A stretch of DNA of 64,000 nt. It comes from Lumnitzera littorea. Taxonomy: Eukaryota; Streptophyta; Magnoliopsida; Myrtales; Combretaceae. Under the pieces are notes generated by a model. The model worked only from the letters and a program-made list of their open reading frames with translations. It made no database searches and was not told where the DNA came from. The translations under genes and the position numbers were made by a program. Each line of letters opens with the position of its first letter. Positions within the stretch are counted from its first letter, which is position 1. Shown here in pieces: positions 35,518 to 47,239 of this stretch. The stretch is taken from positions 71,846,302 through 71,910,301 of the forward strand of contig JAMXBB010000003.1 of assembly GCA_024138015.1 (NCBI GenBank), written 5' to 3'.

Positions 35518-36775
35518 TTGGTGATAATCTTCGCGGAAGTTTGAGACGACGTGTTGATAACTTGGAATATCAGATTCAGAACCTTATTGACTCTATTTAG
35601 GAGCTTATTGGGTTAGTCAAAGACTGACGTGATGGCCAAGAAGAAAGAAGGGCGCGAACACCCACCAGTAGAAGCAGTTCCAATGAACTTGACAATGATG
35701 AGTGACGGCTGAGAAGAGCTGCCAAATCGAGAAGAAGAGAAAACTAACCCAAGCCGAGAAGAAGAAATGAAAGGAGTGTTGACTCTGAAACAAATCAAGG
35801 AGCTTAGACAAGAGAGTTGAGGTTAAGAAGGGATATGGTCGAGCCGAGCTTTAACAAAAGTGGTCAATGAGGTGAACCAACTAGCTCAGAATGCAAAGGA
35901 TGAACCCCGAGAACCTGGTCAAGGACTTGACAATGTGAAGCTGAAATTACCAAGCTTCAGTGGAAGTAGCCAACCTAAAGAATTCCTTGACTGGGTTCCC
36001 CGAGTCGAGAAGTTGTTTAAGTGCCATGAGTGTGATGAATGGACAAAGTTTAAGCTGGCTTCATTATCCCTTGTTGAGCATACAAGCCTTTGGTGGGATA
36101 AGTTGGTTGCTAAGCGAGTTGTTGAAGGAGAAGAGTCGATTAGAACATGGAGGCTTATGAAGAGGTTAATAAATCAGTGCTTCGTATCGACTTACTTCAA
36201 GCAAGAGATGCTCTATGCTTTTTAGCACCCGAGACATGGTCGAAATACCGTTGAAGAATATTTACAAGAGTTTGAGACCTTGATGATGAGATGTGAGATT
36301 GCTGAGCCGCAGGACCGTACCATTATTAAGTTCTTGAGTGGACTTCGAGTTGATATTGCTGACATAGTTGAATTACAGCCATTCAACTCATTAGACGAGC
36401 TAATTAATTTAGCATTAAGACTAGAGAGGTAGAGGAGAAGAAGGCATCAGAAGACGACTGGCTGACCTCAACAAGGTAGCCTTAAGCCTGAGAGGTATGC
36501 TGAGAGAAGGAAAGAAAAGAAGATGGAGAAAGGAGAGCCTAGCTGACCTATCTATGTTGAGAAAAAGATTGCCAAGAAAGAGAAGACAGTTGGAAATAAG
36601 GCCTAAGAGGTGAAGTGCTTCAAGTGCTTAGGCTATGGACACATTGCTTCGCAGTGTCCAAATAAGAGGATTATGGTCTTGAAAGGCGAAGGACCTAACA
36701 CTCAAATAGAGAGTTAGAGTGATAAAAGCTCAAAAGACGGATTGATAAAAGAAGATGTCTATGCCGAAAATCTGG
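35518..36775 (+). pseudogene. gag pseudogene of element E
   Basis: This is a better preserved gag. The open stretch 35860-36225 reads KLKLPSFSGSSQPKEFLDW, then VEKLFKCHECDEW and LWWDKL, the usual gypsy gag core. After one stop it continues with VEEYLQEFETLMMRCEI and IVELQPFNSLDELINLALRL to about 36430. An intact zinc knuckle (CFKCLGYGHIASQC) lies at about 36617-36660. A Lys/Arg-rich linker precedes it, as expected for nucleocapsid. Only a handful of stops interrupt the frame. Gag would let E be packaged if an autonomous relative supplied pol. Confidence 0.85.
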
Positions 36776-36779
36776 ATTA

Positions 36780-37334
36780 ACTCTTATCCCTGACGAGCCG
36801 ACTAGCTAACTGGAAGGCAGATCCCGGACAAAGGGAAAATTTATTTCATAAGCTGTGCTTAGTGAATGGGAAGACCTGTTCCTTGGTTCTTGATGGAGGT
36901 AGCTATACCAACATCATTTCTACCAAGTCAATACATAAGATGAAATTGCCGACCTACCTACACCCTTGACCTTATGGATTGAAATGGTTTAATGACAAGG
37001 GTATGGTCCATGTGCATAAAAGAGCGTGAATTGCGATCAAGGTAGGGTAGTATGAAGATGAGATCGACTTCAACGTAGTGCCTATGAATGCCGCGAATCT
37101 ACTTCTTGGCCGACCATGGGAATTTGATCGAAAAGTGATCCATGACGAATTCCTCAACACCTACATTGTTCGGAAGGATGGGAAAAGCTATCTTTTAACC
37201 CCGATGAGCATTGAGAAAATCTAGAGACATTCGGTACCTATGATAAAGCGAAAGAGGAGAAGGAGCTTATTTGGCATCCTAGTTCGAGCTCAACGCTTAA
37301 TGTTGAGGACGGCTTCCTTTTAGACCCATGGTAA
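36780..37334 (+). pseudogene. Protease pseudogene of element E and pol deletion junction
   Basis: The active-site region reads LVLDGGSYTN at about 36880-36910; DSG has become DGG. The conserved LLLGRPWEF flap end is readable near 37095-37125, followed by VRKDGKSYLLTPMS near 37170-37205. Within 130 bases the 3' LTR begins at 37335. The linker, RT, RNase H and integrase found in elements A-D at this point are absent. No clear polypurine tract is seen. Confidence 0.8.
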
Positions 37335-38331
37335 TGATGGGAATCAGCCATTGACTATGTCCAAGCCGAGGCCGACTTGTCTGAAGCCGGCGTTGACCCT
37401 TTGGAAGTAGATGCTGACCTATTCTAACCCGAGGATGAACAATTCAAGGCTGAGGATGAACAAATGATAGAAGACCGAAGGGAAGGAAAGGAGCCACTTA
37501 GCAATAAGTTTATCATCTGCTAAGAAACTAAGATACCATAAGGCCGAGTACTTAAGACCAAAGAACCACTCAGCAAGCATTGAGAGACTCGTATCAACTG
37601 ATTCTAGCACTCGGCAATTATGGGCCAACCTCTCTGGTGTCTTGGTGAAGCCATGCAAGACTTCTGTAACTCCTTTGTAAACCCGTACATCTAATTACTA
37701 ACCCCGTCTGGTTTAGATATTACTCTTTCTAGGACATGCCGAGTGATTACATGCCGACTTCCTTTGTAAAACGTACAATTTTGTATTCTTGTACATATTT
37801 TCCTTTATTTTATTTATGGGCTTAATTCTTTAGGGTTTAAGGCCTTGTACACTATATATAGTTTTTCCACTAGGGTTTAGGACTTGTTATAAATAGCAAC
37901 ATCTATAAACATAGAGCTATATAAACGTCAATATACGAAATTAGATAGAAAAGTATATTCCTACGATTGAAATCTTTTCCTTTTTTGAGTAAGGCTACTC
38001 TTGAGTTAGCATTTTGCTGGATTATTGAGTATAGATTAAGCTCTTTAATCTCTTCTGCGTTCTTATCGATCTTGACCTTGAGATTATGGCAAACCCCTTC
38101 ATTTGAATTGGTTAGTAAGTTGCATCTAACCTTCATTTGAATCCAAAGCAACATTTAGTGTTTGTGAGTTGTATCGAACCATATTCTAAGCTCAAACCCT
38201 TGATTATGTTTATGTCTTGGTACGTGATATCCATTCACATTCACCGTCAAAACCAACCATCTCACTCCCTATCCATCAAAACCATTCTGACCCTTTTTCG
38301 AGATCCACTGCTGTTCCTTCGATCCTTATCA
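37335..38331 (+). repeat. 3' LTR of element E
   Basis: 997 bp, starting TGATGGGAATCAGCC and ending GATCCTTATCA. It contains the empty site of the DNA transposon (attatgggcc at about 37617). It aligns along its length with the 5' LTR and with solo LTR G on the minus strand. Confidence 0.9.
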
Positions 38332-39274
38332 CATTCGAATATGATGATATCCTGATTTGAGGTCAATTTTGGAGAACACTCTTACTCTGCTCAACTCATC
38401 CAGCATGTCATCAAGTACATCAAGTCTTGGTATTGGGTACCTATACTTGATGGTGATTTGATTGATTGTTTGGCTATTTATACACATTCTCCAAGACCCA
38501 TCTTTTTTCGACACTAATAAGGTTGGTGTTGTGTAGGGATTAAAGGACTCGCAGACATACCCCTTCTTTATCAACTCATCTACTTGCTTTTGCTGCTTGG
38601 TAGCCTATTCAAGATTCAGCCTATAGGTAAGCTTTTTTGGCAGTATGGCTCTTGGCTACAGGTTAATTGCATGCTCGATGCTTTGGATAGGGGATAGACC
38701 TTTTGATAGCTCCTTCGAAAACAAGTTAGCAAATTCCTCTAATAAGGTTTTTACCTTGACAAGCTCTTCCTCTTCCTTGGGTCTAAACTTTAGAATTCTT
38801 CGGATCAACACATAGGTTGGTCCTTTGAGCTCCATCTCTCTTTTTAGTTCAGTTCGGGTTATTACTAAAGTTTCTTTTTTAAGAGTTTGGCTAAGTTGGG
38901 ACTGTATGACCTTTACCTGCTCGGCAGTCATAGGACTCAATTTCATCCTCCTGCCTTCATGCTTTATAGAACATGTATTGCTCCTTCGATCATATACCAT
39001 AGCTCGATCAAACATCTATGGTCGTTCAAGTAGAATGTAGGATGTACTCATAGGCAGCATATTATAGAGCACTTTGTCTCAATATTTGCTGATGCAAATC
39101 AGCACAGATACCTCTTTGTTCACCTGTAAGGCTCCCTTATCACCAAGCCAATGAAGCTTATAAGATTTCGAGTGGGGCTTGGTCGATAATTTCAATTGTT
39201 AGACTATAAAGACAGAGGCTGCGTTGGTGTAGCTCCCACTGTCAATGATCAGCACATACAGAGACTAATTCACC
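38332..39274 (-). pseudogene. pol pseudogene of element C: protease and RT first half
   Basis: On the minus strand the protease begins near 39250 with an intact active site (IIDSGSYTN) and ends in an LLERP-type flap. A linker with RRMKLSPMTAEQVK follows at 38950-38900. RT starts at about 38640 and keeps KKDGSWRMCINSQTINQ and the FSKIDLKSGYHHIRM block at 38380-38340, where it is cut by element E. It joins on to 30059 in the same protein context. The protease cleaves the polyprotein; RT copies element RNA. Confidence 0.85.
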
Positions 39275-40604
39275 TTACATCCGATATGGAACAGATTTGA
39301 CACTCATAGTCCTCCTCAACATTAGAGTGGCTGGCATAAAATTGCCTTCCTCAATGTAGATGGCTTCCTCCTTGGACGATGTGGTCTGTTTGTCCTCTTT
39401 TAGCTCCTTTACTTCCTTATCATACCTGTTAACCTCAATAGTCGGCACCTCGCCTTGGATCACTATTATTAGTCTGTTTAGACACTGAGCGGCCATGTGT
39501 CCATATCCTTGGCATTTGAAACACTTGATCTCACTCGTCTTCCTACTTGAACTTTGGCATTTCTCAAACTTCCTTAGAGGTTCCTTCTCCTCTTCTTGGA
39601 TAGTTGGAGTAGGTTGGGTCTTAACGACCTTACTTGGTTTCATTCGCATAGGTCTACTCGAAACAGATTGATTATTTCCAGATCGGCTAACGGGTGGTTG
39701 GAACCTTCCTGTTCGGTGCCTTTCTATCCTATGGGTAGGTCAGATTGCATTATCAAGCATTCCAATATCCAAGGTTTCCAGGACATCCCTAATCTCATAC
39801 TTCAATTTATCGATGAATTGAGATACAGTTTGGTCCTTTGGCTCTACGACTTCACATCAGATCATTAACATTTGGAATTCCTTAACATAACTGTTTACAC
39901 TCGACCTTCCTTGCCTTAGCTCCTGCACTTTTGAAAGTATCCTACAAATAATAGTTTGGCATAAACCTTTTCTATAAAACCCTCTTCATTTCATCCTAAC
40001 TCCTAATCTCTTGTTCTCCTTCCCTCCTTTGAGTGGCTTGCAAGTTCTTCTGCCATAGGGTGGCATAACTAGTGAACTCCAACAAAACAAGTTTAACCTT
40101 TGCATTATCGGGTATGTTATGGCATTTAAACTGCTTCTCTATCCCATCCACTCAATCTAGGTAGTCGTCAGCATCATTACTCCTAGAAAAACTTGAAATA
40201 TGCATCCTCAACCCTTCAACTCTAGGGGCTCATATATTTCTTTCTTCGAGCTCGTAGTACTCCTTTACTTTGTCATTTCCTTCCTCTTCTTCCTCAATCT
40301 TTTCAAGTGCTAGTCTTCGTTTGGCATCCCTTCCCAAGCCTTTAGCTTGGGGTGGTCGAGTTGGGTTAGTAACTTAGCTAAACTGACCATTACCTCGCTC
40401 TTGTTGCTCACATCCTTTTGTTGGAATATTTTTGGCTTATTGTCTACCTTTTTGGATAATAGTCACCAAATTAGCTACCAAGTCAATAAGCCTATCCAAG
40501 CGGTCACCCATTGACTGAGGTATGAAGCTTCCTTCTTGCCTTTGGCCATGTCGAGTGCTACTTTCTTGGTTTCTTAGATTTCCCTAAACACTTGAATTTG
40601 GCAT
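39275..40604 (-). pseudogene. gag pseudogene of element C
   Basis: ATG at 40604 on the minus strand opens MPNSSV-type sequence; the same start is kept in element D at 50599. The gag core is readable near 40220-40000 (SSFSRSNDADDYLD, then LVLLEFTSYATLW). The zinc knuckle near 39535-39490 is intact (CFKCQGYGHMAAQC). Acidic Glu runs occur near 40300. Stops at former Trp/Gln codons and several frameshifts break it. A leader of about 290 bases separates it from the primer site. Confidence 0.85.
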
Positions 40605-40894
40605 TGTTGGTTAACTCACAAAACTGATTAATTTTTTTTTAAATTCCACTCAAAGTTCTTTCTTTGAATGACAATAGGAGAATAACAACTAGAACTCCCA
40701 CTACTACGACAACTACATAGTGAATAAACAAACAACACGCTTTATTTTTGTGTACGGGAAACAGGGGAAAATAGAGCACAAAACACCTCTCAACCTCCAA
40801 ACTTCTATGTTAACAATAAAACCTTTAACACAAGAGAACAGTAATAAACCAATCAAAGAACACAGTAACAAAGTCCAGCTTTGAACATAACTAA

Positions 40895-40907
40895 GCTCCA
40901 ATACTAA
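40895..40907 (-). promoter_or_regulatory. Primer binding site of element C
   Basis: On the minus strand TTAGTATTGGAGC, three mismatches (all transitions) from the initiator-Met tRNA site TTGGTATCAGAGC, two bases after the 5' LTR. Confidence 0.7.
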
Positions 40908-40909
40908 GA

Positions 40910-41833
40910 TGATATGGATTCGTGGATAAACACACAGACCTAATATTACGCATAACCAAGGGGAGGATCCGGGCTACGAGATGGCTTGAAAAAGTAAATG
41001 ATAGTTGAATGATGAGCAGGGGTTCTTATACACTAATGATGGATATGACACACTAATGCCTCATACGAGCTTGGGTCACACTTGATATGATGTACAAGTA
41101 TGACTAGAGGTCACTTGTTATTAGTCTACGCTCAATGAGCTAGATAAGAATAGCTTAAGAGTAAGTAGAGGTAGCTCAAGAGGGTGTAAAAGTTTAGTGT
41201 ATTCTCTATCTATTCATGTTGCGGCTATTACAATATGCAAGTATTTATGACACCAAATTAGGGTATGTCCTAAATTACAGAAAAGGATCCCTACTAGCTC
41301 AGAAAAAGGAGAATAATTTACAAGGGTAACATGTAATTGTGCAAAAAGAATATCCTTTGCTAGAAAGGAAAGTACAGATATCAAAAAAAGGACAACTCAT
41401 GCGTAATTTGCTCATTCTATGGTCCCAATGATATTGTTGATTGGGTAAGGGTGGATCCCGATCAAGTTAAGTAGATGTCGACAGTTCGATAGCTTGGATA
41501 ATTGGGAATGGACAATGTTGGTTTAAGGCCAACTCATTTTTGAGTTGACCTTAGGTGATCAGCTCCTGATTGCTATCAGCTCAGCTTTAGCACTAGTAAG
41601 GTTGGCAGTACCCTGATTCGATGCTCAGATTGGTGTGTGGCGGTGGGGTCGGTTTAGCACATCAACTAGTTACCTTAGTAGTTTCTTGGATGGTGTAGAG
41701 AGCGAAGTAACTTAGTAGATCGAATTGAGAAATGCATTACTCGTCGGCACTCAACTCATCTCAAATAGCTCGGTGAACCATCTGAGCGAGCCTTTAGGTT
41801 CAGGAGTGCATGATTAGTCCTTGATCCCTATCA
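40910..41833 (-). repeat. 5' LTR of element C
   Basis: 924 bp, on the plus strand starting TGATATGG and ending CCCTATCA. It aligns with the 3' LTR at 26895-27835 and with the D LTRs. The TSD copy ttcag follows at 41834-41838. Confidence 0.85.
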
Positions 41834-41838
41834 TTCAG

Positions 41839-43591
41839 GGAGATCAAAGAGAAGCTCACTACCGCCCCTATTCTATCCCTTTTAAATTTTAATAAGCCAT
41901 TTGAATTAGAATGCAATGCGTCGGGCTTTGGAATTGGTGTTGTCTTGATTTTAGAGTGAGGATCAGTTTCCTACCACAGTGAGAAGCTCAGTGGTGTTAC
42001 ATTGAACTATTTTATGTATGAGAAAGAGTTGTACTCTCTTTTTTGAGCTCTTACTGTCTAGCAACATTATTTATTACTATGAGAGTTTGTAATTTGTACT
42101 AACCCTAAGTTGTTGAGGAATCTTAGGAGCCAAAGCACAGTTTCAAAGAGGTAAGCCAAGGGGCTAGAGTTTATGGAAGGTTGTTCTTATGTGATTCGAC
42201 ACTAGAAGGGTAGTACTAATGCGGTCGCTGATGCACTGTCACGTTGGCAAACCTTATGAACCACCTTGCAGATGAAATTATTGGGATTTTCACTTGTCTT
42301 TGAGCAGTATGCTCATTACCCTCATTTTGGTTCCATTCTTGAGTAGTGTAGAGAAGGAGTTACTATTGGAGGATATTACCTTAAAGATGGCTATTTGTTC
42401 AAGGATCAAAGGTTGTGCATATTAAATTGTTCTATACATGAGCTATTGGTTAGGGAAGCTCATAGTGGTGGATTATTTGGTTATTTTGGGGAGACCAAAA
42501 CAAAAAACCTATTGAAAGAGAACTTTTACTAGCTTGGATTGGCTAAGGATGTCTATAAGGTAATTGGTAGTTGCAAAGTGTGTAAGAGGGTTAAAGGAAA
42601 GAGAGAGCCCCATGGAGAGTATATGCCTCTATTAACATCGGCCTTACCTTGAGCTAAACTCAGCATGGACTTTGTCTTAGGGTTACCCTGGACATCCAAG
42701 GGAAAAGATTCGATCTTTGTTGTAGTGGACCACTTTAGCAAAATAGTACACTTCATCCTGTACCATTGAACTAATGATGCTTTATATATTGTTGATTTGT
42801 TTTTTCAGGAAGTTGTCTCACTATACAGTATGCCAAAGACTATTGTTTTTGATTGTGATACCAAATTCTTGAGCTATTTTTGGAAGACTCTTTGGAGAAG
42901 ACTTTGGATTAAACTTATATTCAGCTCCAGTAGCCACTCTTAGATTGATAGCTAGATTGAAATAGTGAACAAGATGCTAGGTAACTTACTTAGAGCTACC
43001 GTGGGAAAGAACTTAAATGACTAGGATCTGTGTATATTAGTTATGGAGTTTACATACAACCGAATTGTCCACAGCATTACTGGGAAGACTTTATTCGAGG
43101 TCGTCTATGGCCTTAATCCTACTATCCCCCTAAATTTGATTGGCACCCCCGCAATTGCTAAAGAAAGTCAATTTAGAGTCCACCAAGCCTAAAACTGCAA
43201 TAGCTACATTAGTTTGTGGCAAGGAAAATCACCAAGTTCAACTAGAGACAACAAGAGATTGGTAGTTGTCTTCGCTAAACCATTTCTTTTAGATTGGGAG
43301 ACTTGGTATGGATTTACCTTAGCCAAGAGTGATTTCTGTACCTAAGATAGAACAAGTTATCTCCACGAGTTGATGGTCCATTCAAGGTCCTAAAGAAGAT
43401 TAATCGTAAGGCTTATCGGATTGAACTACCAGAAAACTATGGTGTTTCTTTCATCTTCAATGTGCCTGATCTGATTCCCTACCGATAAGAAGAAGAAGAA
43501 CCAATAGATGCTAAGATAGAGCAAGAGCTAGAAGCCTCTTCGAATTTGAGTACAAACCTTTCGATAACCAGGTAGATGATAGGACTCAACT
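41839..43591 (+). pseudogene. pol pseudogene of element B, second part: RNase H and integrase
   Basis: The frame resumes after element C with REIKEKLTTAPILSL. RNase H spans to about 42250; its TDHES motif is destroyed (reads TNPK), so the catalytic Asp is lost, while DALSRWQTL near its end is kept. The integrase head is near 42470-42590, and the core holds SMDFVLGLPWTS near 42660-42690, FDCDTKF near 42850 and a Glu in the IEIVN block near 42955. The C-terminal part near 43340-43480 is frameshifted. The frame runs up to the LTR start at 43577 and is then split by solo LTR G. Confidence 0.85.
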
Positions 43592-45512
43592 CCCTGTGAT
43601 GCATACCACGGTAGCGAATCTAGAAAACCCAGAATGGGTTGAATGGGTATGATGGACAAGAAGTGAAATGGTTGGTTACAACGGTGAATGTGGAAATAAA
43701 GAGTGAGAAAGGGAACAGGAGTTTTTCAGTGTGAACGTGTATGGATGTCACGCACCAAGACATAAACATAATCAAGGGTTTGAGCTTGAAATAGGGTTTG
43801 ATACAACTCACGAACACTAAATGTTGCTTTGGATTCAAATGAGGGTTAGATGTAATTCACTAATTGGTTCAAATAAAGGGATTTGCCACAATCTCAAGGT
43901 TAAGATCAATAAGAACGTAGGAGAGATTAAAGAGCTTAATTTATACTTGATAATCTAAAAAATGCAAGCTTTACTAGCTCAAGTATAGCCTTGCTTGAAG
44001 GAGGAAAGTTTCACTCTATATGGGAATATTCTTCACTATCTTTGTGTATTGCTTTTATGATTATAAATGTTGCCATTTATAGCAAGTCCTAAACCTTAGT
44101 AGCACAACTGTAAATAATGTATAAGACCTTAAACCCTAAATAATTGGGCCCATAAATAAAATAAAGAAAAACATGTACAATAATACAAAACTGTATGTTT
44201 AATAGGTGTTGGCATGCAATCATTCAGCTTGTCCTGGAGTGGATACGATCTGAACTGGGCGGAGTCAGCAGTTGGATGTTTAAGTCTATGGAGAAGCTTC
44301 TAAAGTCTTCTAGTGCTGGGACGAGACACTAGAAAGGTCAGCTCATAATTGTCGAGTGCTAGAATTAGTCGGCACTAGTCTTTTGGTGTTGTGCCGAGTG
44401 GTTCTTTAGTCTCGAGTCCTTGGTCATGTGGTCTCTCGGTTTCTTAGTAGACGACAGACTTGGTACTGAGTGTTTGCTTTTCTTCCCCTTGATCTTTATT
44501 TATTAGATTGGCCTCAACAAAGCTTGATCGGTCTTGGCTTGGGATTGGTCGGCCTTAGCTTGGATATGGGCGGAGGTTGATTCCCATCACCTTGGACCAA
44601 TCACGTACAGTCAAGCTAAAGGACTCCAAGGACTTACATGGAGGATACTAGCTGGAAGCCCTATCTAAGATGGGGATTCTTGTCTTAACTTCCATTTTTC
44701 ACTCTACTGTTGACCTGAACATTGAGGTCACATGAATGCCAACTTACTTTTTGAGCAATTGAACGAATGTGCTAACCTACCTAGCATATAGGCTAACTAG
44801 TCGAGTAGCTGTACCATTACCCAAATAACATACAAGCAAACCAACCTCAAACAATTGTTTGAGCTAAGCTCTTGACCCAACCAATGTCTGACCTTAGTCT
44901 AAGGTGAATATGTTCTAGTGACTAATTGACGAGGCTTTGACTTGACCTAGATCAGGTTAGCTCTGATTATAGATCCTCTTTTCTTCATTTCATCCGAATT
45001 GTACTATATTTCAGAATGTCAACCACCATACGATACATATCTTTTGGCATAACATTCTAGAAGGATTATTTACTTTTTCATATTGAATATTCTTTATCTT
45101 TTTTACCCATTTTAGTATGGTCCATGAATTCTAATTGTAAATTACCCTTTTCTATCTTTTCATATAAGCTTGTAACCTTAGTAGGGCTAGTATGTAAACC
45201 CCATTCATTTTTGTACGTAACCATCATTCATAAAATCAAAGTTAATATAAGTTCACTTTTGTAAGTAGCCCTAGTGTTCTCATTTATCCCTTAACTTTTA
45301 TTTATTCCTTTTAGCAAAGAGTAGTGGCAAGTGACCCTACAGTTCAGGCCCATGAGTTACATCTGACAGATTATAGTTCGAGTAGGATCGATTGGTGTGT
45401 CATATCTAGTTGTAGTTGCCTGAACTTTGCTAAACCCATTTTCTTTTCTTCGTTTCTACTTGTTGTAGTGCTTGTGGTGCTTCTCCGTATGTATAACCCC
45501 AGAGACTCATTA
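43577..45512 (+). repeat. 3' LTR of element B, split by solo LTR G
   Basis: It starts TGATAGGACTCAAC at 43577, is interrupted after 43596 and resumes at 44595 with gaccaatcacg. It aligns with the 5' LTR throughout and ends ...actcatta at 45512, where the 5' LTR has gcatca. The TATA box has decayed to TATGTAAA near 45191. The TSD gtata follows. Confidence 0.85.
43597..44589 (-). mobile_element. Solo LTR G (E family), inside the B 3' LTR
   Basis: 993 bp. On the minus strand it starts TGATGGGAATCAACC at 44589 like the E LTRs and aligns with them along its length, sharing the aagacataaacataatc and tgttgctttggattc blocks near 43760 and 43820. Its flanks are CCCTG (43592-43596) and CCTTG (44590-44594), a TSD with one transition; element A has the uninterrupted site. 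There is no internal sequence. Confidence 0.9.
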
Positions 45513-45517
45513 GTATA

Positions 45518-46278
45518 TTTCGTTTAGCTTGTAAACAGATTGCCATTACTAGTCTTGGGATTACTTACGTAGGCCTATTGTATGTACTTGACTTTGACAT
45601 GATGATAGGTGTTGCTTTGCTTGCCAATGTGAACTTTGAAAATAATTGCTAAACATTAAACAAATGAAATTAATGTTAGTATATAACTGACCATGTCATC
45701 CCATGTTGGAGATAAAATCCTCAATGAATGCTACATTAAAATTGAGGATGCTGTATATATATGTTAACCATGCTTGGAAATGTGACATTTATGAAGCGCT
45801 TGTCACATGATGATTAACACTTTAAAATCTATGTTAGAATTGATTTCTAAATCATAAACCAAGTAACCACATTTTCCAAATATCTAAGCTACTTGTGCCA
45901 TTCAACATATTGTAGAGACTAAAACTTTGGTAAATGAATTTTCCAAAACTTGATTCCACTTCCTTATAATTTGATCCCATTATTTAATCTAACTTTACCC
46001 ATTAAATTATTCTACCTTAAATTTAATCATCATGGATATTATTTTGACATCAATGGAAAGTATCGTATATATTTCCCAAACATACTCGATAAGTGGAACT
46101 AGGCCTTCAATAAAATATTTTCCAACTTAGATCCTCAAAATATACTATCTAACTTTATCCTAACAATTATTTATTTTTATCACTTAAATAACTTTCATAC
46201 TTGATAAGCACATTAGTGATCACATAACACATGTTTTGTTATTATCAAAACTTAATAAACCTTAATTTAAACATGACA
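45518..46278 (-). repeat. 5' LTR of element H, outer part
   Basis: It continues the LTR interrupted by element B at 22834. From 45629 on it aligns with the truncated 3' LTR at 18466-19108. It ends acatgaca on the plus strand (minus start TGTCATGT). The next five bases, attgc, would be the right TSD copy, but the left one is lost. Confidence 0.7.
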
Positions 46279-46297
46279 ATTGCTTTTATTTTGAATC

Positions 46298-46302
46298 TAT
46301 GA
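46298..46302. repeat. TSD of element D, left copy (tatga)
   Basis: TATGA at 46298-46302 and again at 51741-51745, identical. This fixes the ends of element D exactly. Confidence 0.9.
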
Positions 46303-47239
46303 TGAAATGGGTTGCCATGGATGAACATACAGTCCTAATATCATGCGTAACCAAAAGGATGGGTCTAAGCCCCGAGATGGCTCGAAAAGTAAATGATAGT
46401 TGAAGGTTGAGCAGTGGTTCTCGTGCATTGACAATGGATATGACGCAGCAATGTCTCACATGAGCTCGGGTTATAGTTGATACGAGGCACAAATATGGTC
46501 GGAGGTCACTCGCCACTAGTCTACGCTTAAATGGGCTAGACAAGAGTAGCTTAAGAGCAAGGATAATTAGCTTAAGAGAGAGTAAAAATTCAATGTATCC
46601 TTTGTATGATGATGATGATGATGATATTACATTATGTGAGTATTTATAGTACTTAGTTAGGGTAAGTACTAAATTCTAGAAATGTATACAAATGGATCCT
46701 TACTTGCTAAGAAAAGGAGAATAATTTATAGGGAAAGCACGTATTCATGTAAAAAGAATATCTATTGTTAGAAAGGAAAGTGCAGATGTCAAAAAGGATA
46801 GCATGTGTGTGTTTTAATCAATTTGCGCTTCTGACAACACTGTAAGTCGAACAGGGGTGGATTCCAATCAAGTCAGTGCAATGTTGCCAGTTCAGTAGCT
46901 CAGACAATTGGTACTAGAATGGATTGGCTCAAGGGCAACTCATTTTTGGGGTTGGCCTTGGATGGTCGATTCCTGTTTACTGTTAACTTGGCATCGATAC
47001 TGTTTAGATTGTTGTATTCAAATTTAACGCTTGGACTAATGTATAGTAGAAGGTTTGGTTTAGTATGTTGGTTGGTCACCTTAGCAACACCTTGGATTGT
47101 GTGGAGAGTGAATTAGCTCAACAGATTAGACTGGGGTAAGCACTGCTCCTTGGTACTTAACTTACCTCGATCAGCTCGGCGAACCACTGGAGAAAGCCTT
47201 CGAGCTTGGGAGAGCGTGATTAGACCTTGATCCCTATCA
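46303..47239 (-). repeat. 3' LTR of element D
   Basis: 937 bp; on the plus strand it starts TGAAATGGGTTG and ends TCCCTATCA. It aligns with 50810-51740. A GAT trinucleotide run lies near 46609-46626. On the minus strand its first bases continue the pol frame, readable as RDQGLITLSQARRL. Confidence 0.85.

Larger units (their letters stand above)
30065..38331 (+). mobile_element. Element E: gag-protease-only gypsy retrotransposon, nested in C
   Basis: Order on the plus strand: 5' LTR (with a DNA transposon inside), primer site, leader (split by solo LTR F), gag, protease, 3' LTR. RT, RNase H and integrase are absent; the sequence goes from protease to LTR in under 150 bases. Without insertions the internal region is only about 2.1 kb. 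In the aligned 60 bases at 31621 and 38101 I count 5 differences, all transitions, fewer than in C, as expected for a younger insertion. It may be a non-autonomous partner of the CRM-like elements. Confidence 0.85.
26895..41833 (-). mobile_element. Element C: Ty3/gypsy retrotransposon, nested in B
   Basis: Read on the minus strand: 5' LTR (41833-40910), primer site, gag, protease, RT first half, [element E], RT second half, RNase H, integrase, 3' LTR (27835-26895). A one-mismatch TSD flanks it. It belongs to the same family as element D, since LTRs and pol align. Comparing the first 52 LTR bases (26895 and 40910 onward) I count 9 differences, all transitions. Without the insertion of E it is about 6.7 kb. 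Confidence 0.9.
22835..45512 (+). mobile_element. Element B: Ty3/gypsy retrotransposon, nested in H
   Basis: The order on the plus strand is 5' LTR, primer site, gag, protease, RT, [element C], RNase H, integrase, 3' LTR (itself split by solo LTR G). GTATA flanks it on both sides. The pol reading frame stops at the C insertion (26894) and resumes at 41839 in the RNase H leader, in register with element A. Without insertions it is about 6.7 kb. The family is the same as element A. It is inactive: gag and pol carry many stops. Confidence 0.9.
18466..46278 (-). mobile_element. Element H: gag-only Ty1/copia retrotransposon, outermost shell of the nest
   Basis: On the minus strand the order is 5' LTR, primer site, gag, polypurine tract, 3' LTR. 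The 5' LTR is split by element B: its parts are 21565-22834 and 45518-46278. The part 45629-46278 aligns with the 3' LTR at 18466-19108. Protease, integrase, RT and RNase H are all missing; after gag the sequence goes straight to the polypurine tract. The 3' LTR lacks its distal part, so no left TSD can be read. The outermost boundaries are approximate. Type is judged from the gag architecture and the polypurine tract. Confidence 0.75.
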
